Below, one piece after another: positions 7,783 to 16,223 of a stretch of DNA of 64,000 nucleotides (positions within the stretch are counted from its first letter, which is position 1; every line of letters starts with the position of its first letter). The notes under the pieces were generated by a model, which worked only from the letters and a program-made list of their open reading frames with translations, was not told where the DNA came from and searched no databases. The DNA is from Collimonas humicola (GTDB taxonomy: Bacteria; Pseudomonadota; Gammaproteobacteria; Burkholderiales; Burkholderiaceae_D). Position numbers and translations under genes: made by a program. The DNA lies in contig NZ_JAGQEE010000001.1 in assembly GCF_018304945.1 (NCBI RefSeq), positions 1,426,001-1,490,000 of the forward strand. Reading direction: 5' to 3'.

Positions 7783-9455
7783 TGAAACGCCTTATTCATT
7801 GCGCAGGAATACTGGCCTTGCTGTACGGCATACAGGCAGCACAATCCGCCGAACTGGTCCTGGTCAACCAGGATCCCGCCGGAGCCGGCCTGAATGACCT
7901 CACCGCCGCCGCGCCGGTGGGCGGCAATCCCGGCGCAACCCTGGGCGAGCAGCGCCGCCTGGTCTATCAATTCGCGCTCAATATGTATGGCGCGCTGCTG
8001 AACAGCGCGGTGCCGATCAGGGTCCAGGCCTCCTTCAAATCGCTGGGCAAAAACTCGGCCGGCAATGACATCCTAGGCCAGGCCTACGCGATCTATACCT
8101 TTCGGGATTTCGCCAACGCCCCGCTCCCCAACACCTGGTACAGCAAGGCGCTCGCCAATTCACTGCGCGGCGTGGACAACAATCCGCAATCGGACGATAT
8201 CCATTCCGAATTCACCACCGACATCGATGTCGGCGGCGCGGCCAAGGGCTGGTACTACGGCCTGGATGGACGCACGCCAAAAGGCCAAACCAATTTCCTC
8301 GACGTCGTCACCCACGAAATCGGGCACGGCCTGGGTTTTGCCGGCAACAGCGCTACCGACCGCACAGCCGCCGATCCCAGCAATATCTACAATCGCTTTG
8401 TCCGCAGCGCCGGCGGCGCCGATTGGAATGCGATGAGCAACGCCGAGCGGGCCGCGGCCCGGATCGGCGACCATCTGGTATGGACCGGCCCGCAGGTTAC
8501 CGCCGAGGTGCCGATCAAGCTAAAACCAGAACCGGCCTTTCAGATCACGGCGCCGGCAGCGGCGGCCGGCTACAGCGCATTCGTCATCGCCGATTTCGGT
8601 TCGCCGGCGACTGCCGCCGCCTTCACCGGCGCTGTGGTGCAGGCTGTCTACACGGATGCTGGCAATGTCGTGCATACCGACGGCTGCCAGCCCTTCACCA
8701 ACGCCGCCGCACTGACGCAGCGGATAGCGCTGATTGATCGCGGCTCATGCAATTTTTCGCAAAAAGTCCTGTATGCCCAGCAGGCCGGCGCAGTGGCGGC
8801 GATCATCGCCGACAACGGCGGCTCGACTGTCGGCCTGATGGGCACCGGCAATGGTTCGGACCAGGTCACCATCCCTTCGATACTGGTGCCGCAGGCGTTC
8901 GGCAAGCAGCTCCGCGCCAACCTGCAAGGCCTGGCGGCCGGCGGCATCGGTCCCTATGCGGACCGCCGCCTGGCCGGCGTGCTTGCGGATGGCGCGGATC
9001 CTGCCGGCGCAGCGATCCGGCGCGCCAAGATCAATGCTCCGCCAGGGTTCCTGCCGGGATCGACGTTCTCGCATTTCGACCAGAATCTCTTGCCGACGCC
9101 GCTGATGGCGCCGAGCGCCAGTTCCACCGTGATCGCCCAGGCCGACCTCGACCTGACGCCCGCACTGTTCATGGATATCGGCTGGGGCGTCAACCGCGGC
9201 AACCTGAGCCTGCTGGACTGCAATACCAGCGTGCCGGTCTCCTCTCCGGGCGGCCTGATCCCCGGCGCCAACGCGGTGACCAATCTCAAACTGTGCGCCA
9301 AGACCTCAGCCACGGTCGGCGATTACCGCGACTGCACCGGCCGCTACATCCAGTCGCGGCTGGAGGCCAAGCTGTTCAAGCCGGCGCAGGCGCAGAGCCT
9401 GAAGATGTGCCTGGTCGGCAGCAAGGCTGATGCGCAATATGCGGCATGGCATTGA
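7782..9455 (+). CDS. Secreted zinc metalloprotease with PA domain
   Basis: A 557-residue exported protein (signal peptide up to about residue 23). The zinc-protease motif HEIGHGLGF is at residues 178-186, giving two His ligands and the catalytic Glu. A protease-associated (PA) domain lies at about residues 270-390, with IALIDRGSCNFSQKVLYAQQ and AVAAIIADNGG. A cysteine-containing tail ends the protein. The PA domain probably binds substrates or regulates access. It follows, with one-base overlap, a small secreted protein and precedes a surface adhesin, suggesting an exported hydrolase used outside the cell. The substrate is unknown. Confidence 0.82.
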   Translation: MKRLIHCAGILALLYGIQAAQSAELVLVNQDPAGAGLNDLTAAAPVGGNPGATLGEQRRLVYQFALNMYGALLNSAVPIRVQASFKSLGKNSAGNDILGQAYAIYTFRDFANAPLPNTWYSKALANSLRGVDNNPQSDDIHSEFTTDIDVGGAAKGWYYGLDGRTPKGQTNFLDVVTHEIGHGLGFAGNSATDRTAADPSNIYNRFVRSAGGADWNAMSNAERAAARIGDHLVWTGPQVTAEVPIKLKPEPAFQITAPAAAAGYSAFVIADFGSPATAAAFTGAVVQAVYTDAGNVVHTDGCQPFTNAAALTQRIALIDRGSCNFSQKVLYAQQAGAVAAIIADNGGSTVGLMGTGNGSDQVTIPSILVPQAFGKQLRANLQGLAAGGIGPYADRRLAGVLADGADPAGAAIRRAKINAPPGFLPGSTFSHFDQNLLPTPLMAPSASSTVIAQADLDLTPALFMDIGWGVNRGNLSLLDCNTSVPVSSPGGLIPGANAVTNLKLCAKTSATVGDYRDCTGRYIQSRLEAKLFKPAQAQSLKMCLVGSKADAQYAAWH

Positions 9456-9505
9456 ACTGCTTCTGTCCATTACTTCTGTTCATTACCTTACCTTAGGGAA
9501 TTTCG

Positions 9506-11245
9506 ATGAAGAATAGCCGCACAAGAGATGGCGTATCCGGTTTTTCGCTGTTGCAAATGAGCCTGTGCATCGCCGCACTGGGCTGGCTGCCGGCCGACGC
9601 CGGCGCCCAGGCTGCACCTTCCTACTTTGATGCCAACGGCTTGAAGGACGGCAGCGACAACGCCAAGGCCGCAGGCGTCGACGCGGTAGCCGCCGGCAAT
9701 ACCAGCGTCGCCTCGGGCGCACTGGCGACGGCCTTGGGCAGCGGCACCCAGGCCGTTGACCAGAACACCACTGCGGTAGGCGCCTATGCCGCGGCCGTCA
9801 AAGCCAATGCCTCGGCTGTCGGCGCCAACAGTTTTGCCGGCGAGGCCGGCAGCACCGCAGTCGGCGCGAATGCCAATGCCTTCAGCGTCAACGCCACGGT
9901 GGTGGGCGAATCGGCGCTGGTCAATGGCAAGAACAGCACCGCACTGGGGCGGCTGAGCCGCGCCAGCACCGACAACAGCGTGGCGCTGGGCGCCAACTCG
10001 GTGGCTGACCGCGCCAACACCGTATCCGTCGGCAGCGTGCAAAGCGTGACCGACAGCGACGGCAACGTCACGGCGCCGTTCCAGCGCCAGATCATCAATG
10101 TCGCCGCGGGCACGCAGGACAACGACGCCACCAACCTTGCCCAATACCGCGGCCTGGTGACGGCGCTGGGCGGCAATGCCTCGGTCAACGCAGCCGGCGC
10201 GCTGACGGCGCCTTCCTATGTGATCCAGGGCGTCAGCTCTGCCAAGGTCGGCGATGCATTCTCAGCCGTGGATATCTGGATGACCGGCATGCGCTCCTCG
10301 CTCACCAGCCTGGATACGCGTGTGGTCGGCATCGATGCCCGCGCCGCCAAGCTGGAACAGACCGCAGTGACCGCCACCAGCGCCACCACCGCCAGCGCCA
10401 GCAACTCGGCCCAGTACGGCAATGGCGGCACCGCGCTGGTGCTGAACGCCAACAACGGCGCCGGCACCGTCATCAACAATGTGGCTGCCGGCGTTGCCGC
10501 CACCGATGCCGCCAATGTGGGGCAGCTGACGGAGATGCAAAAGGCCCTGGTCTCGCTGTTCAACAGCGGCGCCTGCAAGATCGGCGCCGGCGGCAGCGTC
10601 GCTTGCGGCAACGGCGTCTCGGCCAAGGGCGCGAACGCCATCGCCCAGGGCACCAACGCCAGCGCCAATGGCGACAACACGGTGGCATTGGGCGCCGGCG
10701 CCACGGCCAGCTTCAACGGCTCGGTGGCGATAGGCGCCGGCGCGCAAGCGATTGCCGACCCGGCCACGGCCATCGGCAACAATGCGATCGCCAGCGGCAA
10801 TAACTCAGTAGCCGTGGGCGCCAATGCGGTGGCCTCGGCCTCCAACTCGGTGGCGCTGGGACAAGGTTCGGTGGCGACGCGCGCCAATACCGTATCGGTC
10901 GGCTATGCCGGCGGCGAACGGCAGATCGCCAATGTCGCTCCCGGCACGGCTGGCACCGACGCCGTCAACCTGAACCAGATGCAGGCATCGGCACAGGATA
11001 CGCTGAACCAAAGCAAGAGCTACGCAGCCCGCGCCACCGCCCAGGCGATGGCGATCCCGCACGTGTACATCGCGCGCGGCGACAGCAGCGGCGTGGCGCT
11101 GGGCACCGCCAGCTACGGCGGCTACGGCGCGCTCGGCATCGCTTTCGCTTCCAGCATTTCCCAGCATACCCAGCTGGCTTTTGGCGCCAGCGCCGCCAAC
11201 GGCGGTCAGGTGGCGATCCAGGGCAGCGGCAGCTTCTCCTGGTAG
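9506..11245 (+). CDS. YadA-like trimeric autotransporter adhesin
   Basis: A 579-residue protein with a signal peptide, then many head repeats of the form S.A.G..A.A (AAGNTSVASGALATALGSG, NSVALGANSVADRANTVSVG) in two blocks, about residues 40-190 and 370-470. Neck-like segments such as NVAAGTQDNDATNLAQ and IANVAPGTAGTDAVNLNQMQ lead to a C-terminal membrane anchor of about 70 residues ending in ...GSFSW. The family forms homotrimers on the outer membrane that bind surfaces or host material. The ATG has an AGGGA site. The passenger is short and repeat-built, so it is a modest-size adhesin. Confidence 0.88.
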   Translation: MKNSRTRDGVSGFSLLQMSLCIAALGWLPADAGAQAAPSYFDANGLKDGSDNAKAAGVDAVAAGNTSVASGALATALGSGTQAVDQNTTAVGAYAAAVKANASAVGANSFAGEAGSTAVGANANAFSVNATVVGESALVNGKNSTALGRLSRASTDNSVALGANSVADRANTVSVGSVQSVTDSDGNVTAPFQRQIINVAAGTQDNDATNLAQYRGLVTALGGNASVNAAGALTAPSYVIQGVSSAKVGDAFSAVDIWMTGMRSSLTSLDTRVVGIDARAAKLEQTAVTATSATTASASNSAQYGNGGTALVLNANNGAGTVINNVAAGVAATDAANVGQLTEMQKALVSLFNSGACKIGAGGSVACGNGVSAKGANAIAQGTNASANGDNTVALGAGATASFNGSVAIGAGAQAIADPATAIGNNAIASGNNSVAVGANAVASASNSVALGQGSVATRANTVSVGYAGGERQIANVAPGTAGTDAVNLNQMQASAQDTLNQSKSYAARATAQAMAIPHVYIARGDSSGVALGTASYGGYGALGIAFASSISQHTQLAFGASAANGGQVAIQGSGSFSW

Positions 11246-11251
11246 CTGCAA

Positions 11252-11286
11252 TAAAAAATGGAAGCCATCGGCAACTGGCTTCCATT
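11252..11286 (-). terminator. Terminator between convergent genes
   Basis: Stem AATGGAAGCCA/TGGCTTCCATT (11257-11267 with 11276-11286). On the minus strand it is followed by a run of six Ts, so it ends the TonB-receptor transcript; on the plus strand it may also stop the adhesin transcript, less strongly. Confidence 0.85.
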
Positions 11287-11314
11287 CTTCTTCCCGTACG
11301 ATACCTCCCTGCGT

Positions 11315-13435
11315 TCAGAAAGCGATGCGTCCCTGCAGGTACACCGTGCGCGGTGCGCCCACCAGCTTGCCGATATTCGAATCGGTGGTGCGGGTGAAAT
11401 ACCGCTTGTCGGCGAGGTTGTTGACGCCGGCCAGCAGTTCGGCGCCCTTCAGGCCCGGCACCTTCCAGCTGGCTTGCGCATTCCAGGTGCGGAAACCGGG
11501 AATCTCGCCGTTGCCGCCGTTCGCGCTTTCGGCGATGGTGTTGGCGTTGTCGGCAAACTGCCGGCTTTGATGCGTGCTCGACATATCGAAACCCCAGGCG
11601 CCGACGGTGTAACGGGCGCCGATGGTGTCGGTATTGCGCGAGTAGAACGGCACATCGAGGCCAGCAGTCGGGCCGGATTTCTGCAGCGCGCGGGTGTAGG
11701 TGTAGTTGGCGTAGAGATTCAGGCCGGCCAGCGCGCCGGCCTTGTCGAAGGCATAGTCGATCGCCGTCTCGATGCCGTCATGGCGGGTGGCGCCGATATT
11801 CTGGAACACCGCCGGCGAACTGCCTGCCACCTGCTGGATCTGGTTGTCGAAACGGATGTCGAAAGCGGTGATCTCAGCCGACAGCTGGCGGCTCTTCCAG
11901 CGCGCGCCGATTTCGGCGGTCTTGGCCACTTCAGGCACCAGCGGGTTGCCGGCGATCGCCGCATTGAGCTGGGTATTCTGGACCGGACCGAACGAAGTGC
12001 TGTAATTGCTGAACAGCGTCAGGTTCTGGCTCAGCAGATAGGCTACGCTGAGCGACGGCAAGGCCTTGTTGTTAGCTACCGGGAATACCGGACCGTTGAG
12101 GACATCGGTGCGGGTCGAACGGATATGCTCGTAGCGGATGCCAGGCGTAATGCGCCAGTCTCCCAGTGCGATCTTGTCGTCGATATAGACCGCATGGGCG
12201 CCGGTGAAATTATCGAAAGAGCTCGATGGCGGCGCTGCGATGCCGGTCGCCAGCGCGCTGTTGTACACCAGGTCATTGCCGGTTTCGCGGATATAGCGGT
12301 AACCGACTGTCACATCGTTGACGCTGCCGCCGAGATTGAAGCGCTGCGTATAGCGCGGCTCGATTCCCAGCGTCTGGTAAGTGCGCGGCTGATGGCCGAG
12401 GACTTTGCCGCTGATCAGCGTGCTCTGGCGGAAACTCTCGTTGTAATAAGTGCGGATCTCGAATTCCTGGGTATCGGAAATCGTATTCAGGTAGCCGACG
12501 TCGGCGCCCTTGCGGGTGCCGCTCCAGAAGTCGGTGGGCCGGGTATTCTGGAACGGATTGGCAGCGTATTGCGCAGCGCTCAGGCCGCCCGGCGTCTGCG
12601 AGCGCACGTCGTAATAGGACAGCTTGCCGTAGATCTCTGAACCCGAGGTCAGCTGGTAGCGGTATTTCAAGGCAAAATCGTTGACCGTTTCGCCGCTGTC
12701 GGCGCGCCAGCCGGAGCCGTCGACGCCGGAATACAGTACCGCCAGGCCGAGGCCGTTATCGAGCTGGCTGCCGACGAAGGCGCTGTACTGGCGGTTGGCG
12801 CCGCCAGCCTCGGTGGCGTTATTGGTGCGCACGCTGGCGTCGCCGTTGAAGCCCGGCTCGGTCGGAATCGAGCGGGTCTTGAAATTGATGATGCCGCCGA
12901 CATTCTGCGGACCGAAACGGACCGAGCCGGCGCCGCGTACGACGTCGATCGCCTCGATGTTGTTGAGGCTGACCGGGGCAAACGACAGCTGCGGCTGGCC
13001 ATACGGCGCGACCGCCAGCGGAATGCCGTCGAGCAGCACGGTGGAACGCGGCGAGAAGCGCCCCGCCAGGCCGCGCACGCCGATATTCAGCGAAACCGAG
13101 CTGCCGGCGGAACTGGAATTGTCGCTCACCTGTACGCCAGGAATGCGGCGCATGACGTCGCCGATGCTGGCGGCGCCGGAATTTTCGATATCTTCTTTCT
13201 TGACCACCGTGCGCGCGCCGGGATAGCGCTTGACGCTGTTTTGCAGGCCGGTGCCGAGCCAGTCGCCGCTGACCTGGATCGACTCCAGCGCATGCTCTTC
13301 GGCCGCAGCGCTGGAGTCAACCTGCTGCGCATGCAACGTCGCCGGCAAGGCCAGCACTGCCAGCGCCAGGGCGACGGCAGCGGAGCACTTCAAGCGCGGG
13401 GTGTTCAGAGTCTGGGGAAGTTCGAGGACAGCCAT
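11315..13435 (-). CDS. TonB-dependent receptor (FecA-like, siderophore/iron)
   Basis: About 706 residues from the ATG at 13435, which has an AGGAG site; an upstream in-frame start at 13462 lacks one. A signal peptide (AVALALAVLALPATLHA) precedes a plug domain with DVMRRIPGVQVSDN, GVRGLAGRFSPRSTVLLDGI and IDVVRGAGSVRFGPQNVGGI. A 22-strand beta-barrel follows, ending in the outer-membrane signature LQGRIAF. The plug resembles FecA-type ferric-citrate/siderophore receptors. A Fur box lies about 110 bases upstream, supporting iron-regulated uptake. No FecIR-type regulators or ABC permease are adjacent. Confidence 0.9.
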   Translation of the reverse strand: MAVLELPQTLNTPRLKCSAAVALALAVLALPATLHAQQVDSSAAAEEHALESIQVSGDWLGTGLQNSVKRYPGARTVVKKEDIENSGAASIGDVMRRIPGVQVSDNSSSAGSSVSLNIGVRGLAGRFSPRSTVLLDGIPLAVAPYGQPQLSFAPVSLNNIEAIDVVRGAGSVRFGPQNVGGIINFKTRSIPTEPGFNGDASVRTNNATEAGGANRQYSAFVGSQLDNGLGLAVLYSGVDGSGWRADSGETVNDFALKYRYQLTSGSEIYGKLSYYDVRSQTPGGLSAAQYAANPFQNTRPTDFWSGTRKGADVGYLNTISDTQEFEIRTYYNESFRQSTLISGKVLGHQPRTYQTLGIEPRYTQRFNLGGSVNDVTVGYRYIRETGNDLVYNSALATGIAAPPSSSFDNFTGAHAVYIDDKIALGDWRITPGIRYEHIRSTRTDVLNGPVFPVANNKALPSLSVAYLLSQNLTLFSNYSTSFGPVQNTQLNAAIAGNPLVPEVAKTAEIGARWKSRQLSAEITAFDIRFDNQIQQVAGSSPAVFQNIGATRHDGIETAIDYAFDKAGALAGLNLYANYTYTRALQKSGPTAGLDVPFYSRNTDTIGARYTVGAWGFDMSSTHQSRQFADNANTIAESANGGNGEIPGFRTWNAQASWKVPGLKGAELLAGVNNLADKRYFTRTTDSNIGKLVGAPRTVYLQGRIAF

Positions 13436-13746
13436 GCGGTTTATTCTCCTGATACGCGTCATGTTTGCACTGGCTGTTCTATTGCTACGCGACGTGGTCG
13501 GAAACGGAAGATACTGGCTGGCGGTGAGTTTGCAAAGGTCGAAACAATAATGATTCTCATTATATGTGTCAATGCAAACCCTGGAAATGTTGTTTTTCAG
13601 TTTCGCTGCCGCGGCTCATTACCAGACGGCATCGACAATACGGCTGCATTGCAAATAGCTGCCGCAACCCCTATGATCTGAACGTATCGGAACGGCATGC
13701 ATCCATCTGCGCGACCTAAGGAAACTTCATCCAGGGGGAAACGGAA
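13436..13746. other. Divergent intergenic region (TonB receptor / DUF4019)
   Basis: About 310 bases without a gene. It contains the Fur box at 13546-13564 and presumably the promoters of both flanking genes. Confidence 0.5.
13546..13564 (-). promoter_or_regulatory. Fur box upstream of TonB-dependent receptor
   Basis: AATAATGATTCTCATTATA matches 15 of 19 positions of the classical Fur consensus GATAATGATAATCATTATC. It lies in the promoter region of the TonB receptor, as expected for iron repression. Confidence 0.8.
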
Positions 13747-14169
13747 ATGAAAACCATATTGGCGCTAGCCGCAGTGCTGCTGATGAACGCAGCCCCTTCT
13801 TTCGCCGCCGAGCCGCAAGCAGAAATCATCAAGCAAGCCGAAACCGCAGCCAAGGCATGGATCGCGCTGACCGATGCCGGCAAATACGGCGAGAGCTGGG
13901 AACGCGCCGGCACGTTTTTCAAGACGGGCATTTCCAAGAGCACCTGGGAAACCGGCGTGCGCTCGTTGCGGGCGCCGCTTGGCAGCGTCAAGGCGCGCGA
14001 ACTCAAAAGCACAGAATATGCGACTACCCTGCCCGGCGCGCCTGACGGCGAATACGTGGTGATCCAGTACGAGACCCAGTTCGAAAACAAAAAAGCTGCG
14101 CTCGAAACGATCACGCCCATGCGTGAAAAGGATGGCAGCTGGAAAGTCTCAGGCTATTTCATCCGCTGA
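13747..14169 (+). CDS. DUF4019 domain periplasmic protein
   Basis: A 140-residue protein with a signal peptide (MKTILALAAVLLMNAAPSFA) and a single domain with KAWIALTDAGKYGESWERAG and a C-terminal DGSWKVSGYFIR. These match the DUF4019 pattern, a small NTF2/cystatin-like exported domain of unknown function. A GGGGGAAACGGAA ribosome site region precedes the ATG. It shares the intergenic region with the Fur-boxed receptor gene, but there is no direct sign that Fur controls it. Confidence 0.75.
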   Translation: MKTILALAAVLLMNAAPSFAAEPQAEIIKQAETAAKAWIALTDAGKYGESWERAGTFFKTGISKSTWETGVRSLRAPLGSVKARELKSTEYATTLPGAPDGEYVVIQYETQFENKKAALETITPMREKDGSWKVSGYFIR

Positions 14170-14660
14170 TGGCGAAAGTAAACGCAGGCGAAAAAACAGG
14201 GAGTGGGAAAAGGAGTATAAAAGCAGGGATATCGGCAGCAGTACAGGCGCGGGCTGGGGCTGATGCAACCCCAGGATCCGAAAGCCACCTTGTGAGGGCC
14301 TCGAAATCTCTAAAAACAGGGCGCCTTGTGGGCAAATCTGGACATAACCAGAAATCTTCAACTCCGCCGGCGGCGCAAAACTGGCAGCACATCGGCCGGA
14401 GCAATCATTGAACCGCGGTTCAATCAAAAAATCCATGTGACAAACGTCGATTGCTGTGGTGCACAACAACATTTTCAGTGCACACAGTGTTACAAGAATG
14501 GAATATCATGTCCACTCACAAATTTGTATGTGCCATAGCTGTTTGTTATAGCGGTTGCTGCCGCTGTCTCCGACGGTTTTTGTTGCAGCGCTTATTGCCT
14601 GACGAAGCCTTAGCAGCTCCATGCACACACGAGACCGCACTCTTGCATTGACACCACATC
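14170..14660. other. Intergenic region upstream of LysR gene
   Basis: About 490 bases with no supported gene. It contains an 18-base perfect palindrome at 14407-14424. No clear terminator was found after the DUF4019 gene. Confidence 0.5.
14407..14424. promoter_or_regulatory. Perfect 18-bp palindrome, likely operator
   Basis: ATTGAACCGCGGTTCAAT is fully self-complementary. It lies about 240 bases upstream of the LysR-type gene, in otherwise featureless DNA. It does not have the usual LysR T-N11-A form, so another dimeric regulator is as likely. Confidence 0.5.
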
Positions 14661-15563
14661 ATGATTCGTTTCCGCCAAATCGAAGCTTTCCGTTCACTGA
14701 TGATCTCCGGCACCAGCGTCTCCGCTGCCCGCCGCATGCACGTCACCCAGCCGGCCATCAGCCGCCTGATCGCCGACCTTGAAGCCGATCTCGGCTTCCG
14801 CCTGTTCAACCGCGCCAAGGGCAGGCTTGAGCCGACCAACGCCGGGGTGCGCTTCTACAAGGCGGTGGAGGAAAACTTCCTGGGCCTGGAGCGGCTGATG
14901 CAAGTGGCCGGCAACATCCGCCATGAAGCGCCGGAAGGCTTGACCGTCGCCTGCCTGCCGGTGCTGTCCACCACCCTGCTGCCGGAAGTACTGCAACGCT
15001 TCTTCAAGCAGCATCCGGATGTCTCGGTCAAGATCGACAGCTGCACCGTGCCGGAAATCCTGGTCAGCCTGCAGGATCTCAAGGTCGACATGGCGCTCAG
15101 CCTGGCGTTCCCGCCGTTCGCCGGCATCGAGGTCGAACCGATCATGGAAGCGACCGTGCTGTGCGCGATGCTGGCCACCCATCCGCTGGCGCAAAAGGAG
15201 ATCGTCTTGCCGGAAGACCTGGACGGCGAAAACGTCATCGGCTGGATGCCCAACAGCGCGCAATCCTACGACCGCGAGCTGTCGACCCTGAATTCGGCGG
15301 CGATCCGCCCCAACTACACGATCCAGACGCACACCTCGCATACCCGCTATGCGATGGTGGCCAACGGTTTCGGCGTCGCCATCGTGGAACCGTTCGCGGC
15401 CAAGATCTGGCGCCCGCACGGCGTCGTCACGCGGCCGTTCAAGGCCGACATCACCTACAAGTATGTGCTGGCCTACCCGAGCGGCGGCATCCGCTCGGAG
15501 CTTGCCCACGATCTGCGCGAAGCCGCGCTGCACGTGGCAAAAAACTACTCCTTCGGCCTGTAA
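14661..15563 (+). CDS. LysR-family transcriptional regulator
   Basis: A 300-residue regulator. The N-terminal winged helix-turn-helix spans about residues 1-60 (IEAFRSLMISGTSVSAARR, HVTQPAISRLIADLEADLGF). The periplasmic-binding-protein-like effector domain covers about 90-300 (LTVACLPVLSTTLLPEVLQR, YAMVANGFGVAIVEPFAA). The latter segments resemble the opine/ornithine-type regulators (OccR/NocR/LysR subgroup), which sense amino-acid-like ligands. No ribosome site is obvious. The DUF985 gene begins 13 bases after its stop, so they are probably cotranscribed; the target is unknown. Confidence 0.85.
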   Translation: MIRFRQIEAFRSLMISGTSVSAARRMHVTQPAISRLIADLEADLGFRLFNRAKGRLEPTNAGVRFYKAVEENFLGLERLMQVAGNIRHEAPEGLTVACLPVLSTTLLPEVLQRFFKQHPDVSVKIDSCTVPEILVSLQDLKVDMALSLAFPPFAGIEVEPIMEATVLCAMLATHPLAQKEIVLPEDLDGENVIGWMPNSAQSYDRELSTLNSAAIRPNYTIQTHTSHTRYAMVANGFGVAIVEPFAAKIWRPHGVVTRPFKADITYKYVLAYPSGGIRSELAHDLREAALHVAKNYSFGL

Positions 15564-15576
15564 AAAAGGAAACCGC

Positions 15577-16191
15577 ATGTACACGCCTGCCAGACTGATC
15601 CGGCATTTAAGCGCTTATCTTGCAGAACTGGAGCAGCTCATTACGGCCGGCGCCGGCGGTTTGCCGGCCGAGGCGCTCAACATCAAGCATTACCTGGAGA
15701 CGCTGCACGCCCTGCCCGCGCAGCAGCGCCTGACTGCCGCACATATCCGGCACGGCCTGGCGCTGGAAGTCCATCCGGAAGGCGGCTTCTACCGCGAATT
15801 CATCCGCAACCAGGCGTACACCGTGATTTTCTATCTGCTGCCGGAGCAGGCGATTTCCAGCTGGCACAGCCTGCAAGACACCGAAGAGAGATTCAAGCTG
15901 ATTTCGGGCGACGCGCTGGTCATTCCCAAAATCGGAAGCGACGGCAGCTGGAAACCGGCGGAAACGGTGACTGACGACAACGACGTCGTCATCGAAAAAA
16001 ATGCCGCCGGATTCGGCGACTGGTTCGGCGCCTATCCGAGCGGAGAATATGGACTGGTTACCTGCGAATGCAGAGGACCGTTTGAATTCGCCAAATTCAA
16101 GATCGCCGGCCAGGAAGAGTTAAGCGCGTTCCGGCGCAACAACCCGGAACACGCTCAGCTCATCGACCGGCTCGCTCCCAAGGACGGCTAA
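15577..16191 (+). CDS. DUF985 cupin-superfamily protein
   Basis: A 204-residue protein from the ATG at 15577, preceded by AAAGGA. After an N-terminal helical stretch of about 55 residues comes the cupin_5/DUF985 domain: GLALEVHPEGGFYREF, TVIFYLLPEQAISSWHSLQ, EERFKLISGDALVI and the C-terminal YGLVTCECRGPFEFAKFKI. The family folds as a double-stranded beta-helix; the biochemical role is unsettled, with sugar or metal binding suspected. Its place directly behind the LysR gene suggests a shared transcript. Confidence 0.82.
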   Translation: MYTPARLIRHLSAYLAELEQLITAGAGGLPAEALNIKHYLETLHALPAQQRLTAAHIRHGLALEVHPEGGFYREFIRNQAYTVIFYLLPEQAISSWHSLQDTEERFKLISGDALVIPKIGSDGSWKPAETVTDDNDVVIEKNAAGFGDWFGAYPSGEYGLVTCECRGPFEFAKFKIAGQEELSAFRRNNPEHAQLIDRLAPKDG

Positions 16192-16223
16192 GAACATACG
16201 CCCGACTGAGAGGCGCGATCCGC

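Noticed and set aside
11258-12640. Long plus-strand open frame opposite the TonB receptor gene
   Set aside because: It is antisense to a clear outer-membrane receptor, and its product is a composition artefact of GC-rich codons without motifs.
14451-14651. Short open frame before the LysR gene
   Set aside because: No ribosome site; cysteine-rich random-like product.
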